Part shown: one piece after another, positions 14,020 through 23,031 of the stretch | Layout of the letters: each line of letters starts with the position of its first letter | Position numbering within the stretch: the stretch's first letter is position 1 | IMG/VR virus record: IMGVR_UViG_3300025141_008079 | Coordinates: 1 to 23,198 of that record | DNA length: 23,198 nt | From: a virus | Strand: one strand, 5' to 3' | Position numbers and translations under genes: made by a program | Notes under the pieces: model-generated | Database searches by the model: none | What the model was told of the DNA's origin: nothing | The model's input: only the letters and a program-made list of their open reading frames with translations

Positions 14020-16884
14020 TTAATCATCAAAAGATGCTCCAGATCGTGTTACCACGAAATCCAGTGCAATAAACTCAATCGCCCTCGCAGGTTTCAAGAA
14101 AATCTTGGCATACATGATATTTCTATCAACCAACTCAGGGGTAGTAGTCGTATCATCAAGAAGAACCTTATAGTCAGTTAACCCTAGTCGAGTTTTAACA
14201 CTCCCCAAAAATGGATTGACTTGACTCAAGAATCTATTCCACGTAGTTTGGACATTTTGATCAAAAAGCAGGCGTGCCGCAATTCTAGAAATCTCTCTCT
14301 TAACAAAAATCAACATCCTACGGACGTTAATACGATCCAGTGCTGACCGTGTTACCTGGAGAGTTTTTTGTCCAAAAATCACAATTCCTTCTGCGGGAAA
14401 TTGAGCAATTGGATTAACATTTGCTGTATAAAGGTCGTCTCGTTCTTCCGAAGTTAGACGTTGACGGACATTGCTCACTGGCAACCCCGCACTACCCTCT
14501 GTTAGTCCGCCTCGCGTAAATCCGGCAGGAGCGAACCACAGTTCACTTGCTGCTTCGCTACTTGCTAACGTACCCAAAGCAACCACACTTGGGGGAACCC
14601 ATAAAGATCCACCCGTTGTCACCGTATCCACAACTTGGCACCATGGATAATAAGCGCATCCATAACTATTGTTAAGTGACCGTTGATCTAACTGACTAAT
14701 CGTGTCGGAAACACTTCCCAATCGTAGTTTCGCGCTTTCAGTAGACTCGGTTTCAGGACGATATCCGCCCGCTAAATCAATAATAGCTAACGAGTCCGCA
14801 CGTGCATCGCAAATATTTAGAAGTTTATCAGTCAAACTTACGGTCGTAAGACCGGGCATTGTCATCATATTACATTCTACCACTTCTGGGTCGCGCACAG
14901 CATCCATTGCTCTTTCAATTGAAGCATACGAATACTGACTTGCGGCAGTTGTGCCACCGGGCATCAAACTATTTCGGAAGGGTTCTCGCTCAATAATGTT
15001 AAGTCCTTCAAACCCCGCATTAAGAACGGTAGTAAACTTATTAAATCCTTCATCAAGAACTGATTTATAATCACCAAGTGCCGTAAAGGAATCACCGTCA
15101 AGACGAGATCCTGATACCCACGTAGCGAGGGCGCCATCGGTGCCTGCCTTGACATCATCCAGAGAGAACACCCAAGAGTATTCAAGCAACTCGGCGCCAG
15201 TTGCACCGACAGTTTCGTCATCCAAGTTAGCTGGTTTTCTGCGTACCAAGTCTACAAGAGATGGTTCTACTCGATTGCTAGTTGCCATATTGGTAGTTGC
15301 TCCAAAACAAGCATTCTTTTGATTCGTTATAATTCCTTCATTACTATCCGTTCTTGTGGGAACTTCTGGGAAGTTGAAAGAAGCAGTGAGGAGTTCTGTC
15401 TTCTCCCCCGAGAAAACCAAATCTCCAAATGCAGTCGACAATGAATCCGGCAAATTAACACCGCCTAGCACATAGCGATGTGCCAGATCGTCTGATCCAC
15501 TATAAGGTCGTGGACCCGAAGATGCGCTCATCGCACTAAACCCGCTGAAACGCGAAGGTCCGAAGACTCCAAATGGAAGTGATTTCGGATCAATAACGGC
15601 ACTATCTACCGCCGAATTTAATTCAACACGAATATATCTCGATTGGTTATTATAATTTCCGTATGATTGGTACAGATTTTTAAGGGGCGCCCACGTAGTA
15701 TACATATCGCCTATTCTACGAGCAATATAATTAGGAGAATTAGGATTCAAATCCACATCAGCGTAAGTTTCAACAGGACGTATAGCACTATCGCTATCAC
15801 CTATATCCCGAAGACGCACAGTAAAGGTGCCGTAAGGTACATTCTCATTTGGAGACGCTTTAATGTCTGTAATGGAAATTTTCAAATTAGATTGGGGCCA
15901 CTCTCCATTATCTAATCCCACAAACCTAAACAACTTGGTCATGTCGGCTGGATCATAAAGACTGCTCGTTCCAAAATCTTGTGAGAAGAACCACCCAGTT
16001 TCAGGGTTGCTTAATTGCATTCGTTGCTGGTGTTGGGCAACAAGAGTAGCACCAGATCCACTGGTCAGCCCTAAAATCACGGCAGACGAAGAAACGGATC
16101 CAACTGCGTCAGTCAGCGCTCTACCAAAAGTCTCGCCCAAGAAGTAGGTTTTTTCAACTTCGTTAGAATTCATATCTGCATTCAGCAGAGTGGGATTGGT
16201 ATTAAAAACATTACGGATAAACTGCTTACTGTTCTCGTTAAAGTTAAAAACAACTTTCTCAACAACATCGTCATGGGCTGTGCCCTTCACTAGAAGAGTA
16301 TATTCGTTATTGCTTCCTTGTTGCTTGAACAACCCACAAGTACCAGATTGATTTTCAGTGCCGTCGACCAAAGTGCCGCTCAAGGAAACTACGCCCGACT
16401 TGCAGTAAAAGATGGCACTTAAAACACCATCCTTCTGATCGCCGGTACCACTAGGTATCATGAAAAGTCCGAAGGCGCCGCCGGTATCATAAGCAGTACT
16501 GATTTCTGAACCAGTAGTCTGCCATCCAGCGCGTCCATTTCCGGTGCTCAGTGCATTCTCGTCTTCAATCCCGCCAAGTCGAACAAAAATTGCTGGACTC
16601 TTATTGCGCAAATAGGCTTGCGCGGCATACGTGGCATAGGCTGGGGCGGACACGTTGGGTCCGAATCGCCATGCATCAGGCGAACCTCCACCGAAAATGG
16701 GATCTCCAAAGGTTTCTACAAAATCCGAGAAAGAATTAACTTGAATTGGCCTTAGAGTCGGTCCCTTCAAAGAGCGACCAATAATGACAGGACCAACACC
16801 TCTTGGCAGTTCCGGCAACTGGGAGTTATCTATCTCTTCAACGAAGACTCCAGGGGATACAAACTTAAATTTATCAACTGACAT
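14020..16884 (-). CDS. Tail sheath protein (gp18-like)
   Basis: A 954-aa contractile sheath subunit. The N-terminus is diagnostic: SPGVFVEEID (residues about 10-19), GPVIIGRSLKGPT, FVETFGDP. The C-terminal domain carries NPIAQFPAEGIVIFGQKTLQ, then LDRINVRRMLIFVKREI and ARLLFDQNVQTTWNRFL, the conserved sheath core that interlocks subunits. It is about 300 residues longer than T4 gp18 (659 aa). The excess is in the middle, where sheath proteins carry surface domains of variable size. The ATG has AAGGAG 11 bases upstream. The 117-base gap before it holds a candidate late motif but no gene. Its size predicts a bulky sheath surface and perhaps decoration domains. Confidence 0.95.
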   Translation of the reverse strand: MSVDKFKFVSPGVFVEEIDNSQLPELPRGVGPVIIGRSLKGPTLRPIQVNSFSDFVETFGDPIFGGGSPDAWRFGPNVSAPAYATYAAQAYLRNKSPAIFVRLGGIEDENALSTGNGRAGWQTTGSEISTAYDTGGAFGLFMIPSGTGDQKDGVLSAIFYCKSGVVSLSGTLVDGTENQSGTCGLFKQQGSNNEYTLLVKGTAHDDVVEKVVFNFNENSKQFIRNVFNTNPTLLNADMNSNEVEKTYFLGETFGRALTDAVGSVSSSAVILGLTSGSGATLVAQHQQRMQLSNPETGWFFSQDFGTSSLYDPADMTKLFRFVGLDNGEWPQSNLKISITDIKASPNENVPYGTFTVRLRDIGDSDSAIRPVETYADVDLNPNSPNYIARRIGDMYTTWAPLKNLYQSYGNYNNQSRYIRVELNSAVDSAVIDPKSLPFGVFGPSRFSGFSAMSASSGPRPYSGSDDLAHRYVLGGVNLPDSLSTAFGDLVFSGEKTELLTASFNFPEVPTRTDSNEGIITNQKNACFGATTNMATSNRVEPSLVDLVRRKPANLDDETVGATGAELLEYSWVFSLDDVKAGTDGALATWVSGSRLDGDSFTALGDYKSVLDEGFNKFTTVLNAGFEGLNIIEREPFRNSLMPGGTTAASQYSYASIERAMDAVRDPEVVECNMMTMPGLTTVSLTDKLLNICDARADSLAIIDLAGGYRPETESTESAKLRLGSVSDTISQLDQRSLNNSYGCAYYPWCQVVDTVTTGGSLWVPPSVVALGTLASSEAASELWFAPAGFTRGGLTEGSAGLPVSNVRQRLTSEERDDLYTANVNPIAQFPAEGIVIFGQKTLQVTRSALDRINVRRMLIFVKREISRIAARLLFDQNVQTTWNRFLSQVNPFLGSVKTRLGLTDYKVLLDDTTTTPELVDRNIMYAKIFLKPARAIEFIALDFVVTRSGASFDD

Positions 16885-16963
16885 GGTGGGTTGCTCTCCT
16901 TATTTAAATATTCAACAATAAAATTGTTTAGCGCACGCTTTAATGCTTACTTTTTCCTTCAAT

Positions 16964-16971
16964 TAAATAGT
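16964..16971 (-). promoter_or_regulatory. Possible late promoter motif (ACTATTTA)
   Basis: The minus strand reads ACTATTTA 79 bases before the sheath ATG, within the 117-base gap after the gp15-like gene. Apart from this motif, an A/T-rich leader and the sheath ribosome site, I see nothing in that gap. Confidence 0.32.
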
Positions 16972-17001
16972 TCTGAAAAATAGCAAAAGATATTTTATTC
17001 T

Positions 17002-17847
17002 CTATTCGATAAACAGTTTATCATCCCATGAGTGCTTCTCTTCCATTATTACTCTCTCGCGGGGCAACTTAATTTCAACTGCGTTTTCTCTCTCCACTAT
17101 CTGAGGTTTGATCTGGTTCGCTTCGCCACCAATCAAATACCCTAAAACCTTTACCTCGATAGAGGTCTGATAATTTCTTTCCTCTGTCTCCATCGCCCCG
17201 ACGCTATTCTCTTGAGTATAAGGGGGTTGGAGAAACCCCTCGTAGCGATGTCCATTCTGTCTCATTATGAAACTATTGATGCCCCCCGTCTTTACCATCA
17301 CTGGTTGACTCATCTCGTTCATCTGCTGTTGGTATTCGGCGCGCAGCATGACTTTGTACGTGACGGTTACATAAACAGGCATCGGAATAGATCGATGCGT
17401 ATATACAATCTTGTTGCTCTTCTTCTTCACCTTAAAATTTAATTGTCCATAATCTTTCTTTGCATCTGCATTTTGAAAATTCTTAGTTTTGGTCTGGTTA
17501 ATGACTCTAGAGAGGGGAATTGACCCTCCACGATAGTCATTGATGGGGAAAATGTTTGCCTGCAAGGATCCCTTGAACGCTAAATCCTTTTCTATCGAAG
17601 TTCTCTCCACTGTAATGAGGGGAAGAATTAAGGCGCCTTCCTTATCTCGGAGTGCCTTGGATCGCTTACTCTGATACGAGCGTTCTGCCGCCGTCCAGAT
17701 AACAGGAATCTTTTCCCACCCCCTGTTGGAAGTAGCAAATACATTAAGTCCTTCGTTGACCCAAGTAAAAAATGCTAGATCAATATTTTCCAAATCCGAA
17801 GGTTGGAAAGTTATAATTTTTTCACCGCTTTTAGAAGTTATCGTCAT
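17002..17847 (-). CDS. Tail sheath stabiliser/completion protein (gp15-like)
   Basis: A 281-aa protein immediately before the sheath gene. The pattern IPVIWTAAERSYQSK (47-61), ALILPLITVERTS (72-84), MPVYVTVTYKVMLRAEYQQQMN (156-177) and NGHRYEGFLQPPY (198-210), then a TSIEVKVLGYLIGG strand, fits gp15-type tail terminators of T4-like phages. These form a ring that caps the tail and joins it to the neck. Its length is close to T4 gp15 (272 aa). The start ATG follows the gp14-like stop by ten bases with only a weak ribosome site (TAGGT), which suggests translational coupling. The identification is by pattern and gene order, not by alignment. Confidence 0.78.
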   Translation of the reverse strand: MTITSKSGEKIITFQPSDLENIDLAFFTWVNEGLNVFATSNRGWEKIPVIWTAAERSYQSKRSKALRDKEGALILPLITVERTSIEKDLAFKGSLQANIFPINDYRGGSIPLSRVINQTKTKNFQNADAKKDYGQLNFKVKKKSNKIVYTHRSIPMPVYVTVTYKVMLRAEYQQQMNEMSQPVMVKTGGINSFIMRQNGHRYEGFLQPPYTQENSVGAMETEERNYQTSIEVKVLGYLIGGEANQIKPQIVERENAVEIKLPRERVIMEEKHSWDDKLFIE

Positions 17848-17857
17848 TTTATGTTAC

Positions 17858-18652
17858 CTACACCGTCGTATAGAACGGACTCGCATACCAGACCCCATTC
17901 TCGTTAAAATACCATTTATTAGAAATAGTAAAAGGACCCACAGGAGCAGGGCCTGCATCAGTTAAATAGAACTGGTACCCAATATATTTGGTAGGATCAC
18001 CATCAAATTCTTCTAAAGTTCTATAATCTAGAGAATTAATATCAGCGCCTGAAAGTTTGGGGACACATATTTTGCAATCATCGGGGATCGTCAGTACGCA
18101 CACATTCTGTACGCTCTCTTGTGCCAGTTCATATTTAGTAATAGAAACCTCGGGCAGTGCGGCACCCTCGAACACACCATCTCGTGCCCGAATACAAGTA
18201 GCCGCAATTTCCATTTGATGGTTTATTTGTCCAAATAGAGGCTGCGGTTCGTTAAGCGAAACAATTTCATAAAACAATCTCCCATATAAAATAAAATCAC
18301 CCTCTTGCACCTGCAAATCTTGATCATCAGTGAGGCGCCTTTTATGAAAATGAATGGTTAATTTAGAGCGCCTATCAATTCCAAAATTGTTGGTAGTGGT
18401 TTCTTGACCATCCCATGATATCAGAGCATTGACTTTGACAGGGGATAAAAAACTCTTATGAATTGCCTCCCCATAAAGATGATGAAAGTTTGTATGTTTC
18501 AAACTAACAGGGTAGTACAATATAGTCTGCCCTATTACGCGCTCGATTAACTCATCATTAACCTGCTTTACAAAGTCTCTTTCTTTCCCTCCCATAAACA
18601 AAGGAGGGGGAGGATTCGTAGGTTGAGTCCAAGTAATACTTTTATCTGCCAT
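17858..18652 (-). CDS. Neck protein (gp14-like)
   Basis: A 264-aa protein next to the gp13-like gene. It shares with T4 gp14 (256 aa) the pattern GQTILYYPVS...HHLYGEA (41-63; T4 has CYYVP...IFGED), an NNFGID stretch (88-93), EGDFILYGRLFYEI (117-130; T4 has EGDLIYFPMDNSLFEI) and EPQPLFGQ (135-142; T4 has EPYDPFYQLG). gp14 and gp13 form the neck that closes the filled head and receives the tail. The C-terminal 60 residues (ISNKWYFNENGVWYASPFYTTV at the end) have no T4 equivalent I recognise. The start ATG is ten bases after the gp13-like stop, with GGGGGTG as ribosome site. Confidence 0.78.
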   Translation of the reverse strand: MADKSITWTQPTNPPPPLFMGGKERDFVKQVNDELIERVIGQTILYYPVSLKHTNFHHLYGEAIHKSFLSPVKVNALISWDGQETTTNNFGIDRRSKLTIHFHKRRLTDDQDLQVQEGDFILYGRLFYEIVSLNEPQPLFGQINHQMEIAATCIRARDGVFEGAALPEVSITKYELAQESVQNVCVLTIPDDCKICVPKLSGADINSLDYRTLEEFDGDPTKYIGYQFYLTDAGPAPVGPFTISNKWYFNENGVWYASPFYTTV

Positions 18653-18662
18653 TTAACACCCC

Positions 18663-19916
18663 CTATCCTACAAAAATTGCTAACGGTATGCGTGCTTGTA
18701 GATTCTGAGTTTGTTCGACGAAAGTAGCGTCATCCTCAGACATCTTAAGATAGGTGAGTTCATCTAGAACTGTTTTCAGTTCATCGCGCAGCGCAGTCAT
18801 CTCTTCTTTTGCTTGCGATATGAGCGCATCGCCATTTAACGTAACCGATTCGCCGGGGATGGGGATGGATGCAAACTTACTCCGAGTGAGTCCTAGCATC
18901 TCCTTGCAGACAGAAAGTGCGAATCTCCTGATCCATTGCTTCCCAATTGAATTTATGTTAATGTAGGGAATGTTAGCAAAGGGAGCAGTATTCATATTGT
19001 TAACGCCCTTGATCCCAGTATTTACCCCATCTTTATCAAACAAAGGATCGTCGTCTACTGTAAATTCAAACCATACATTATCAAATTGGTAGCGTGTGGG
19101 AATAGGATAAAGTCGCAACAGATTGTCACGTATCTCAAAAGAATAATGAGAGATCCGAGTATAGAGAGAGTCCTCATAGGCCATGGCCTGCATTTTATTC
19201 TGCCACACAGGAACTATTTGAAAAGTGCTGTCATCGGCGTACTGCCCATAAGTCGACAAATTGCCGATAATATTAAGTCCGCCATAGTATCCATAAAATC
19301 TCCACATAGCTTGAGGAGATTTATAGAAGACTTTTTTAATATGCACCTTCTTATCTCGATTAAAAGTGAAGGCAGTATCGGTACTAGCGGATACTATAGC
19401 CTGAAGATCGTAATCCTGTTGATTTTCAACGATACTTAGGGAAGCAGAATAGACGCGGTTGTCACCGCCCACCTGCGCTTCTTCCGAGATGCCCGATGCC
19501 ACGCGACGGGCATACGCAAAGTTAAATTTAGGATACCTCAACTCTGCACCAGTGCCGCTTAGAGCGCTATTAAGAGTTCCTGCCTGCATCTCCCCATCAC
19601 TATCAAAAGTCCCCGTAGGATTACCCAGGAGGTCCGAGAGGACATTCTTAGACTGATGGATGTTAACAATATAGGAGTATTCTAAAACTGCCTCTTCGTA
19701 GGCGGCGTAGACCTGATTGGCTGTAAGTTCTATATCCAGAACATCTCCACCCAACTTCCGGTACACATAAGACACTTGGTCTACTGCGCCGGAAATAAAA
19801 TCGGCGCCCGTATAGACCCCGAATGGCAACGAACCCGTCACGAGGGACTTTGATCCGGTTGCGGGTAAAGCCACTAAGCTAGAATTAGAACTCGGTGATA
19901 AAACGGGAACTGCCAC
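18663..19916 (-). CDS. Neck protein (gp13-like)
   Basis: A 417-aa protein with both ends of T4 gp13 recognisable: RKLGGDVLDIELTANQVYAA (53-72) matches the gp13 'RLGAPVINVELTPDQIYD' element, and the C-terminus has GESVTLNGDALISQAKEE, ALRDELK and the final AIFVG (gp13 ends FGILVG). T4 gp13 is 309 aa, so about 100 residues are extra, partly in the central GYYGG/aromatic region and partly a 25-residue insert before the end. The start is GTG at 19916 with GGAGG 7 bases upstream. An ATG two bases earlier is in another frame and closes quickly. It opens the neck operon after the capsid terminator. Confidence 0.82.
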   Translation of the reverse strand: MAVPVLSPSSNSSLVALPATGSKSLVTGSLPFGVYTGADFISGAVDQVSYVYRKLGGDVLDIELTANQVYAAYEEAVLEYSYIVNIHQSKNVLSDLLGNPTGTFDSDGEMQAGTLNSALSGTGAELRYPKFNFAYARRVASGISEEAQVGGDNRVYSASLSIVENQQDYDLQAIVSASTDTAFTFNRDKKVHIKKVFYKSPQAMWRFYGYYGGLNIIGNLSTYGQYADDSTFQIVPVWQNKMQAMAYEDSLYTRISHYSFEIRDNLLRLYPIPTRYQFDNVWFEFTVDDDPLFDKDGVNTGIKGVNNMNTAPFANIPYININSIGKQWIRRFALSVCKEMLGLTRSKFASIPIPGESVTLNGDALISQAKEEMTALRDELKTVLDELTYLKMSEDDATFVEQTQNLQARIPLAIFVG

Positions 19917-19932
19917 ATTATTTCCTCCACAT

Positions 19933-19940
19933 TATATAGT
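19933..19940 (-). promoter_or_regulatory. Possible late promoter motif variant (ACTATATA)
   Basis: The minus strand reads ACTATATA 16 bases before the gp13-like GTG, between the capsid terminator and the ribosome site. It differs by one base from ACTATTTA. This is the weakest of the five because the leader would be very short. Confidence 0.22.
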
Positions 19941-19960
19941 ACACATGGTAATTAGTTTTT

Positions 19961-20003
19961 CAAAAAAAGAAAGAGCCTTCATAAGCAAATATGAAGACTC
20001 TTT
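19961..20003 (-). terminator. Rho-independent terminator after the major capsid gene
   Basis: The minus-strand stem is AAAGAGTCTTCATA against TATGAAGGCTCTTT, 14 pairs with one G-U, and a six-base loop. It is followed by C and seven Ts. It starts 29 bases after the capsid stop. Ending the scaffold-capsid transcript here fits the need for far more capsid than neck protein. Confidence 0.93.
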
Positions 20004-20032
20004 TCTTTCAGTTAATTATAAAATTCGTCAGA

Positions 20033-21742
20033 TTAACCTAACAAATCTTCCACAACAACTATACCGTACATATCCGGACGCACCATCTTCTTGGCATATC
20101 GCGTCATGACACCCTTACGGGGCACGAAGTCTTCAATACCAAAGATAGTGGGTGTGGTTTGCAACGGCACATACGGAGCGTATACATATCCACTCTCTAG
20201 GAAAGAGGATCCTTTACGTCCGATCAGCAACACGTTTCGTGGGAAGTAGGGGTCTACATAGACGTCCCATTTCTTGGAAATGTTACCGACGTTAACCGCA
20301 CCAGCATTGCCCTTATCATCATCATGAGTTACTCGTGCTTTAAAGCCCGAGGTAAACTCAAGAATGTTAGATACTTCAGGACCACAAACGATAAAGTTTG
20401 CTCCACCGCGAAGCGTCTTACGATGAATTTGAGCGGAAATGTCATTCACGGTTTCGAGAAGAGTCTCGTACCATTCCGACACGTTGCCAGTAAAGTCACC
20501 AACATCCGATCCTGTTACCCGAGCACCAGTGTCGCGGGTTAAGAACTTCCCAGGACGACGACTCCAGTAATAAGTGCCAGCTTTAGCGCCTTTTACCAAA
20601 TCTTCCAAAATTTCTTGGTCGATTTCGAGAGCAATTTGTTCAGACAGAATGCTTGTCAATTCAACTTCGGCATCGAGGTTGTGATAAGCGTTCAAATCTT
20701 GTCCCAATTCAGGGGTCCATTTTGCTTTCAGTTTCTTGGTAACTGCGGTAACAGCAACACTGTCCACCTTGATGTCAATCTCAGGAATGTTTGGATTATT
20801 TTCCAATCCCCACTGATCAAGACCACCTTCGATAGAACCAAGAGCGCCACCCGTAGTAAAGTCATCAACTTCGACATAACTAGCAGTATTTGCAGCTAAC
20901 AAGTTAGCAGCCACTTGATTGGGACTTAGAGAACTTCCCGAACCAGCGAGAACCACCAACATAGTAGTTTGCGTGGTGCCGCTCAGTTGACTCAAACGCC
21001 GTGCTTGTCGACCATTGGTGATGGGCGTCAACACAACTGATACTAAATCTTCCCGATTTAAACTCGGCAAGTCAGTAGCAATAGTAATGGTTCCAACAGC
21101 CACAGCCGTGCCTGAAGCGATGTCAGGATCATACCTAACGAGCTTTTCACATGCTGCATCTGCCGCACTGGGTCCGCCAATCGTGCCAGAAGCAAGAATA
21201 GCGAGGGTGGTTAATCCGCCCGAACCAGTTGGAGATGAATAACCATTGTTCAAGTTGTAAAACGACTTTTCAATGTCAGCACCCGTCAGTGATACACCGC
21301 CGGTGATTTCGGAACCAACCTTTCCACCACCGTAAAGTGACTCGCCGATTGTCTCGCCTAGACGAGATCCAGTACCACCTTGACTGTCAGTACCACCAAA
21401 AGTGAAGTCCAGGAAGAAGATAAGACCGCTAGGCAGACTCATCGGTTGGACCGACACTAGATCATTGGCAATTAAACCAGCGAATACGCGACGAACGATG
21501 GGAAATGCGACGGCTGCGAAGCCTTCAACATCACCACCAGCGCCTGTTCCGCCCATAGTTGATGCTTCACGAAGAAGCTCTTTTGCTTGGTTTTCAAGAA
21601 GACATGCCATAGCATTACGCTTATTGCCGTCATCAATTCCTTCCAAAAGACCAGTCTTTTCCCACTTATCGAGAAGAGCATGGTTCTCACGACTGAGGTC
21701 ACGACTAACGATCCCTTCAGTCAATTTTTCTAAAATAGACAT
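20033..21742 (-). CDS. Major capsid protein (gp23-like)
   Basis: The HK97-fold shell protein, 569 aa from the ATG at 21742. The frame is open to an upstream ATG at 21778, but that overlaps the scaffold stop region and lacks a ribosome site, whereas AAGGAGG sits 8 bases before 21742. Early residues LLDKWEKTGLLEG and ENQAKE resemble the T4 gp23 propeptide. FPIVRRVFAGLIANDLVSVQPM (about 80-101) matches the gp23 segment that follows the cleavage site. L57-R58-E59 before A60 fits the gp21 protease rule (Leu/Ile-x-Glu), and T4 gp23 is cut at LTE/A just before a similar GG stretch. The C-terminus has GIEDFVPRKGVMTRYAKKM. It is followed by a strong terminator. Confidence 0.93.
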   Translation of the reverse strand: MSILEKLTEGIVSRDLSRENHALLDKWEKTGLLEGIDDGNKRNAMACLLENQAKELLREASTMGGTGAGGDVEGFAAVAFPIVRRVFAGLIANDLVSVQPMSLPSGLIFFLDFTFGGTDSQGGTGSRLGETIGESLYGGGKVGSEITGGVSLTGADIEKSFYNLNNGYSSPTGSGGLTTLAILASGTIGGPSAADAACEKLVRYDPDIASGTAVAVGTITIATDLPSLNREDLVSVVLTPITNGRQARRLSQLSGTTQTTMLVVLAGSGSSLSPNQVAANLLAANTASYVEVDDFTTGGALGSIEGGLDQWGLENNPNIPEIDIKVDSVAVTAVTKKLKAKWTPELGQDLNAYHNLDAEVELTSILSEQIALEIDQEILEDLVKGAKAGTYYWSRRPGKFLTRDTGARVTGSDVGDFTGNVSEWYETLLETVNDISAQIHRKTLRGGANFIVCGPEVSNILEFTSGFKARVTHDDDKGNAGAVNVGNISKKWDVYVDPYFPRNVLLIGRKGSSFLESGYVYAPYVPLQTTPTIFGIEDFVPRKGVMTRYAKKMVRPDMYGIVVVEDLLG

Positions 21743-21764
21743 TTTGTTTTCCTCCTTAAATGAA

Positions 21765-22961
21765 TTAAATGCCCGCAAGTTTCTTCATACGTTCAATATT
21801 AGGATCTTGCGTTGTTTGTTTTTGTTTTTGTCTCAGCGTTGTAGCGTTACCTCTGGTGATCGCTTCGCTCAGTGATTGTGATTTATCTCTTGATTTAAGA
21901 GATGAACCCACTGCGCTTTGAAGTGTCTCAAAAATAGACTTCGCTGCATCGACTGAATCGGCACTACTAATAGCTTCGACAATACGTTGTTTTTGTCGCT
22001 CATTCAAGGAGGCACCATTAAGAACCTGATTCGTATAAATTAGTTTGGCATTAGAAAGATTGACTTCTTCCAACTTGCCAGCAAGTTTTTTGAGGAGACT
22101 TTTCATCTCCTGATTTTCTTTTAATATCTTTTTTTGTTCCGTTAAAAGTTGCTTATTTTCTTTAAGCATTTTTGAATTTGTTTTTGTAAGTTTGGTATTT
22201 TCTTTTAATACCTTTTTGTTTTTCTGCATGGACTCTGCCATGGTAGTGGAGGGAGTTTCGGCGCCGATGTTTAAGGCGTCGGATGCAATCATAGTATTGC
22301 CGCTATCACCCTCGCTAGCTGAGTCGGCTCCGGGGGTTTGCGGGGTGTTAAAGTCGTAACCCAGGTTTTCTTGCTCTTCCAGATCTTCCTCTTCCAGCAC
22401 TCCATCCAACTCTATCATGATCTCTTCGTCTAAATCTAGGTCTTCTTGGAGAGCAATTTCTTCCTCTTCTTCGGGAGGCAACACTTCTCCAGGAGGAGGT
22501 CCTGCCATCTCTTCACCTTCAGGAGCAGGCATTCCTGCGTCGCCACCTAATTCAGCAGCACCTTCTTCTTCTGGAGGCTCTTCATCCATTGTCTTCATCA
22601 GATTGCGCAAAGCATCAAAACTAATTTCCACAGCTTCACCATCGTCAGGACATGGGCATAATCGATCACCATCCGTTGCGGCTAACTCGATCTCATCGCC
22701 CAAACTAGTTTCTGGTTCGTCTTCGGGCGACACAGCAGCACGTGCATCAGGAAGTCCGGTTGGCGGTTCGGCAGCAGCCATGGGATCTTCCATCGCCATT
22801 GGGTCCGCCATAAGGTCGTCCTGTTCCAACATCGTATCCACTGCTTCCTTAATTTGATTAGAATATTTTTGCACCACAAGCGATTCTGCGTTCTTAAGCG
22901 CAACCTCTCGTAGGGCGTCGGCGTCTATAATCGCCTGCTTTAACATAGTATTCGATGACAT
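21765..22961 (-). CDS. Prohead core (scaffold) protein, gp22-like
   Basis: A 398-aa protein directly upstream of the capsid gene. It is strikingly acidic over residues about 45-215 (runs such as PPEEEEEIALQEDLDLDEE), with Pro/Gly-rich linkers. A lysine-rich coiled coil follows near 243-300 (repeated KxLKEN), then a helical C-terminus ending in IERMKKLAGI. Acidic plus coiled-coil composition and position before gp23 are typical of the T4-type core protein, which shapes the prohead and is degraded by the gp21 protease. T4 gp22 is shorter (269 aa). The ATG at 22961 has AAGGAG 8 bases upstream. Composition rather than a conserved motif supports the call. Confidence 0.8.
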   Translation of the reverse strand: MSSNTMLKQAIIDADALREVALKNAESLVVQKYSNQIKEAVDTMLEQDDLMADPMAMEDPMAAAEPPTGLPDARAAVSPEDEPETSLGDEIELAATDGDRLCPCPDDGEAVEISFDALRNLMKTMDEEPPEEEGAAELGGDAGMPAPEGEEMAGPPPGEVLPPEEEEEIALQEDLDLDEEIMIELDGVLEEEDLEEQENLGYDFNTPQTPGADSASEGDSGNTMIASDALNIGAETPSTTMAESMQKNKKVLKENTKLTKTNSKMLKENKQLLTEQKKILKENQEMKSLLKKLAGKLEEVNLSNAKLIYTNQVLNGASLNERQKQRIVEAISSADSVDAAKSIFETLQSAVGSSLKSRDKSQSLSEAITRGNATTLRQKQKQTTQDPNIERMKKLAGI

Positions 22962-22996
22962 ATACGTCTCCTTATATACAAAGATCTGTCTCCCAG

Positions 22997-23004
22997 TAAA
23001 TAGT
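22997..23004 (-). promoter_or_regulatory. Possible late promoter motif (ACTATTTA)
   Basis: The minus strand reads ACTATTTA 35 bases before the scaffold ATG, in the 70-base gap after the partial gene at the right edge. It would start the scaffold-capsid transcript. Confidence 0.35.
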
Positions 23005-23031
23005 TATTAAAAGTGCTAAACTCTAAGTTTA

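Noticed and set aside
19931-19963. TATAAT and TTGAAA before the gp13-like gene as a sigma-70 promoter
   Set aside because: The spacer is 21 bases, and the transcription start would fall on the ribosome site of the gene. Kept only as a weak late-motif variant.
21743-21778. Longer capsid reading frame starting at 21778
   Set aside because: It overlaps the scaffold 3' end and has no ribosome site, while the ATG at 21742 has AAGGAGG at good spacing.
22417-22857. Plus-strand Ser-rich open frame opposite the scaffold gene
   Set aside because: It is the antisense shadow of the acidic Glu/Asp-rich region, with no ribosome site. The same holds for the other plus-strand frames, such as those at 8329-8901 and 9554-10102 opposite the tape measure.
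23011-23031. AAACT/AGTTT hairpin after the right-edge gene as a terminator
   Set aside because: A five-pair, A/T-only stem with a poor T-run placed several bases away.
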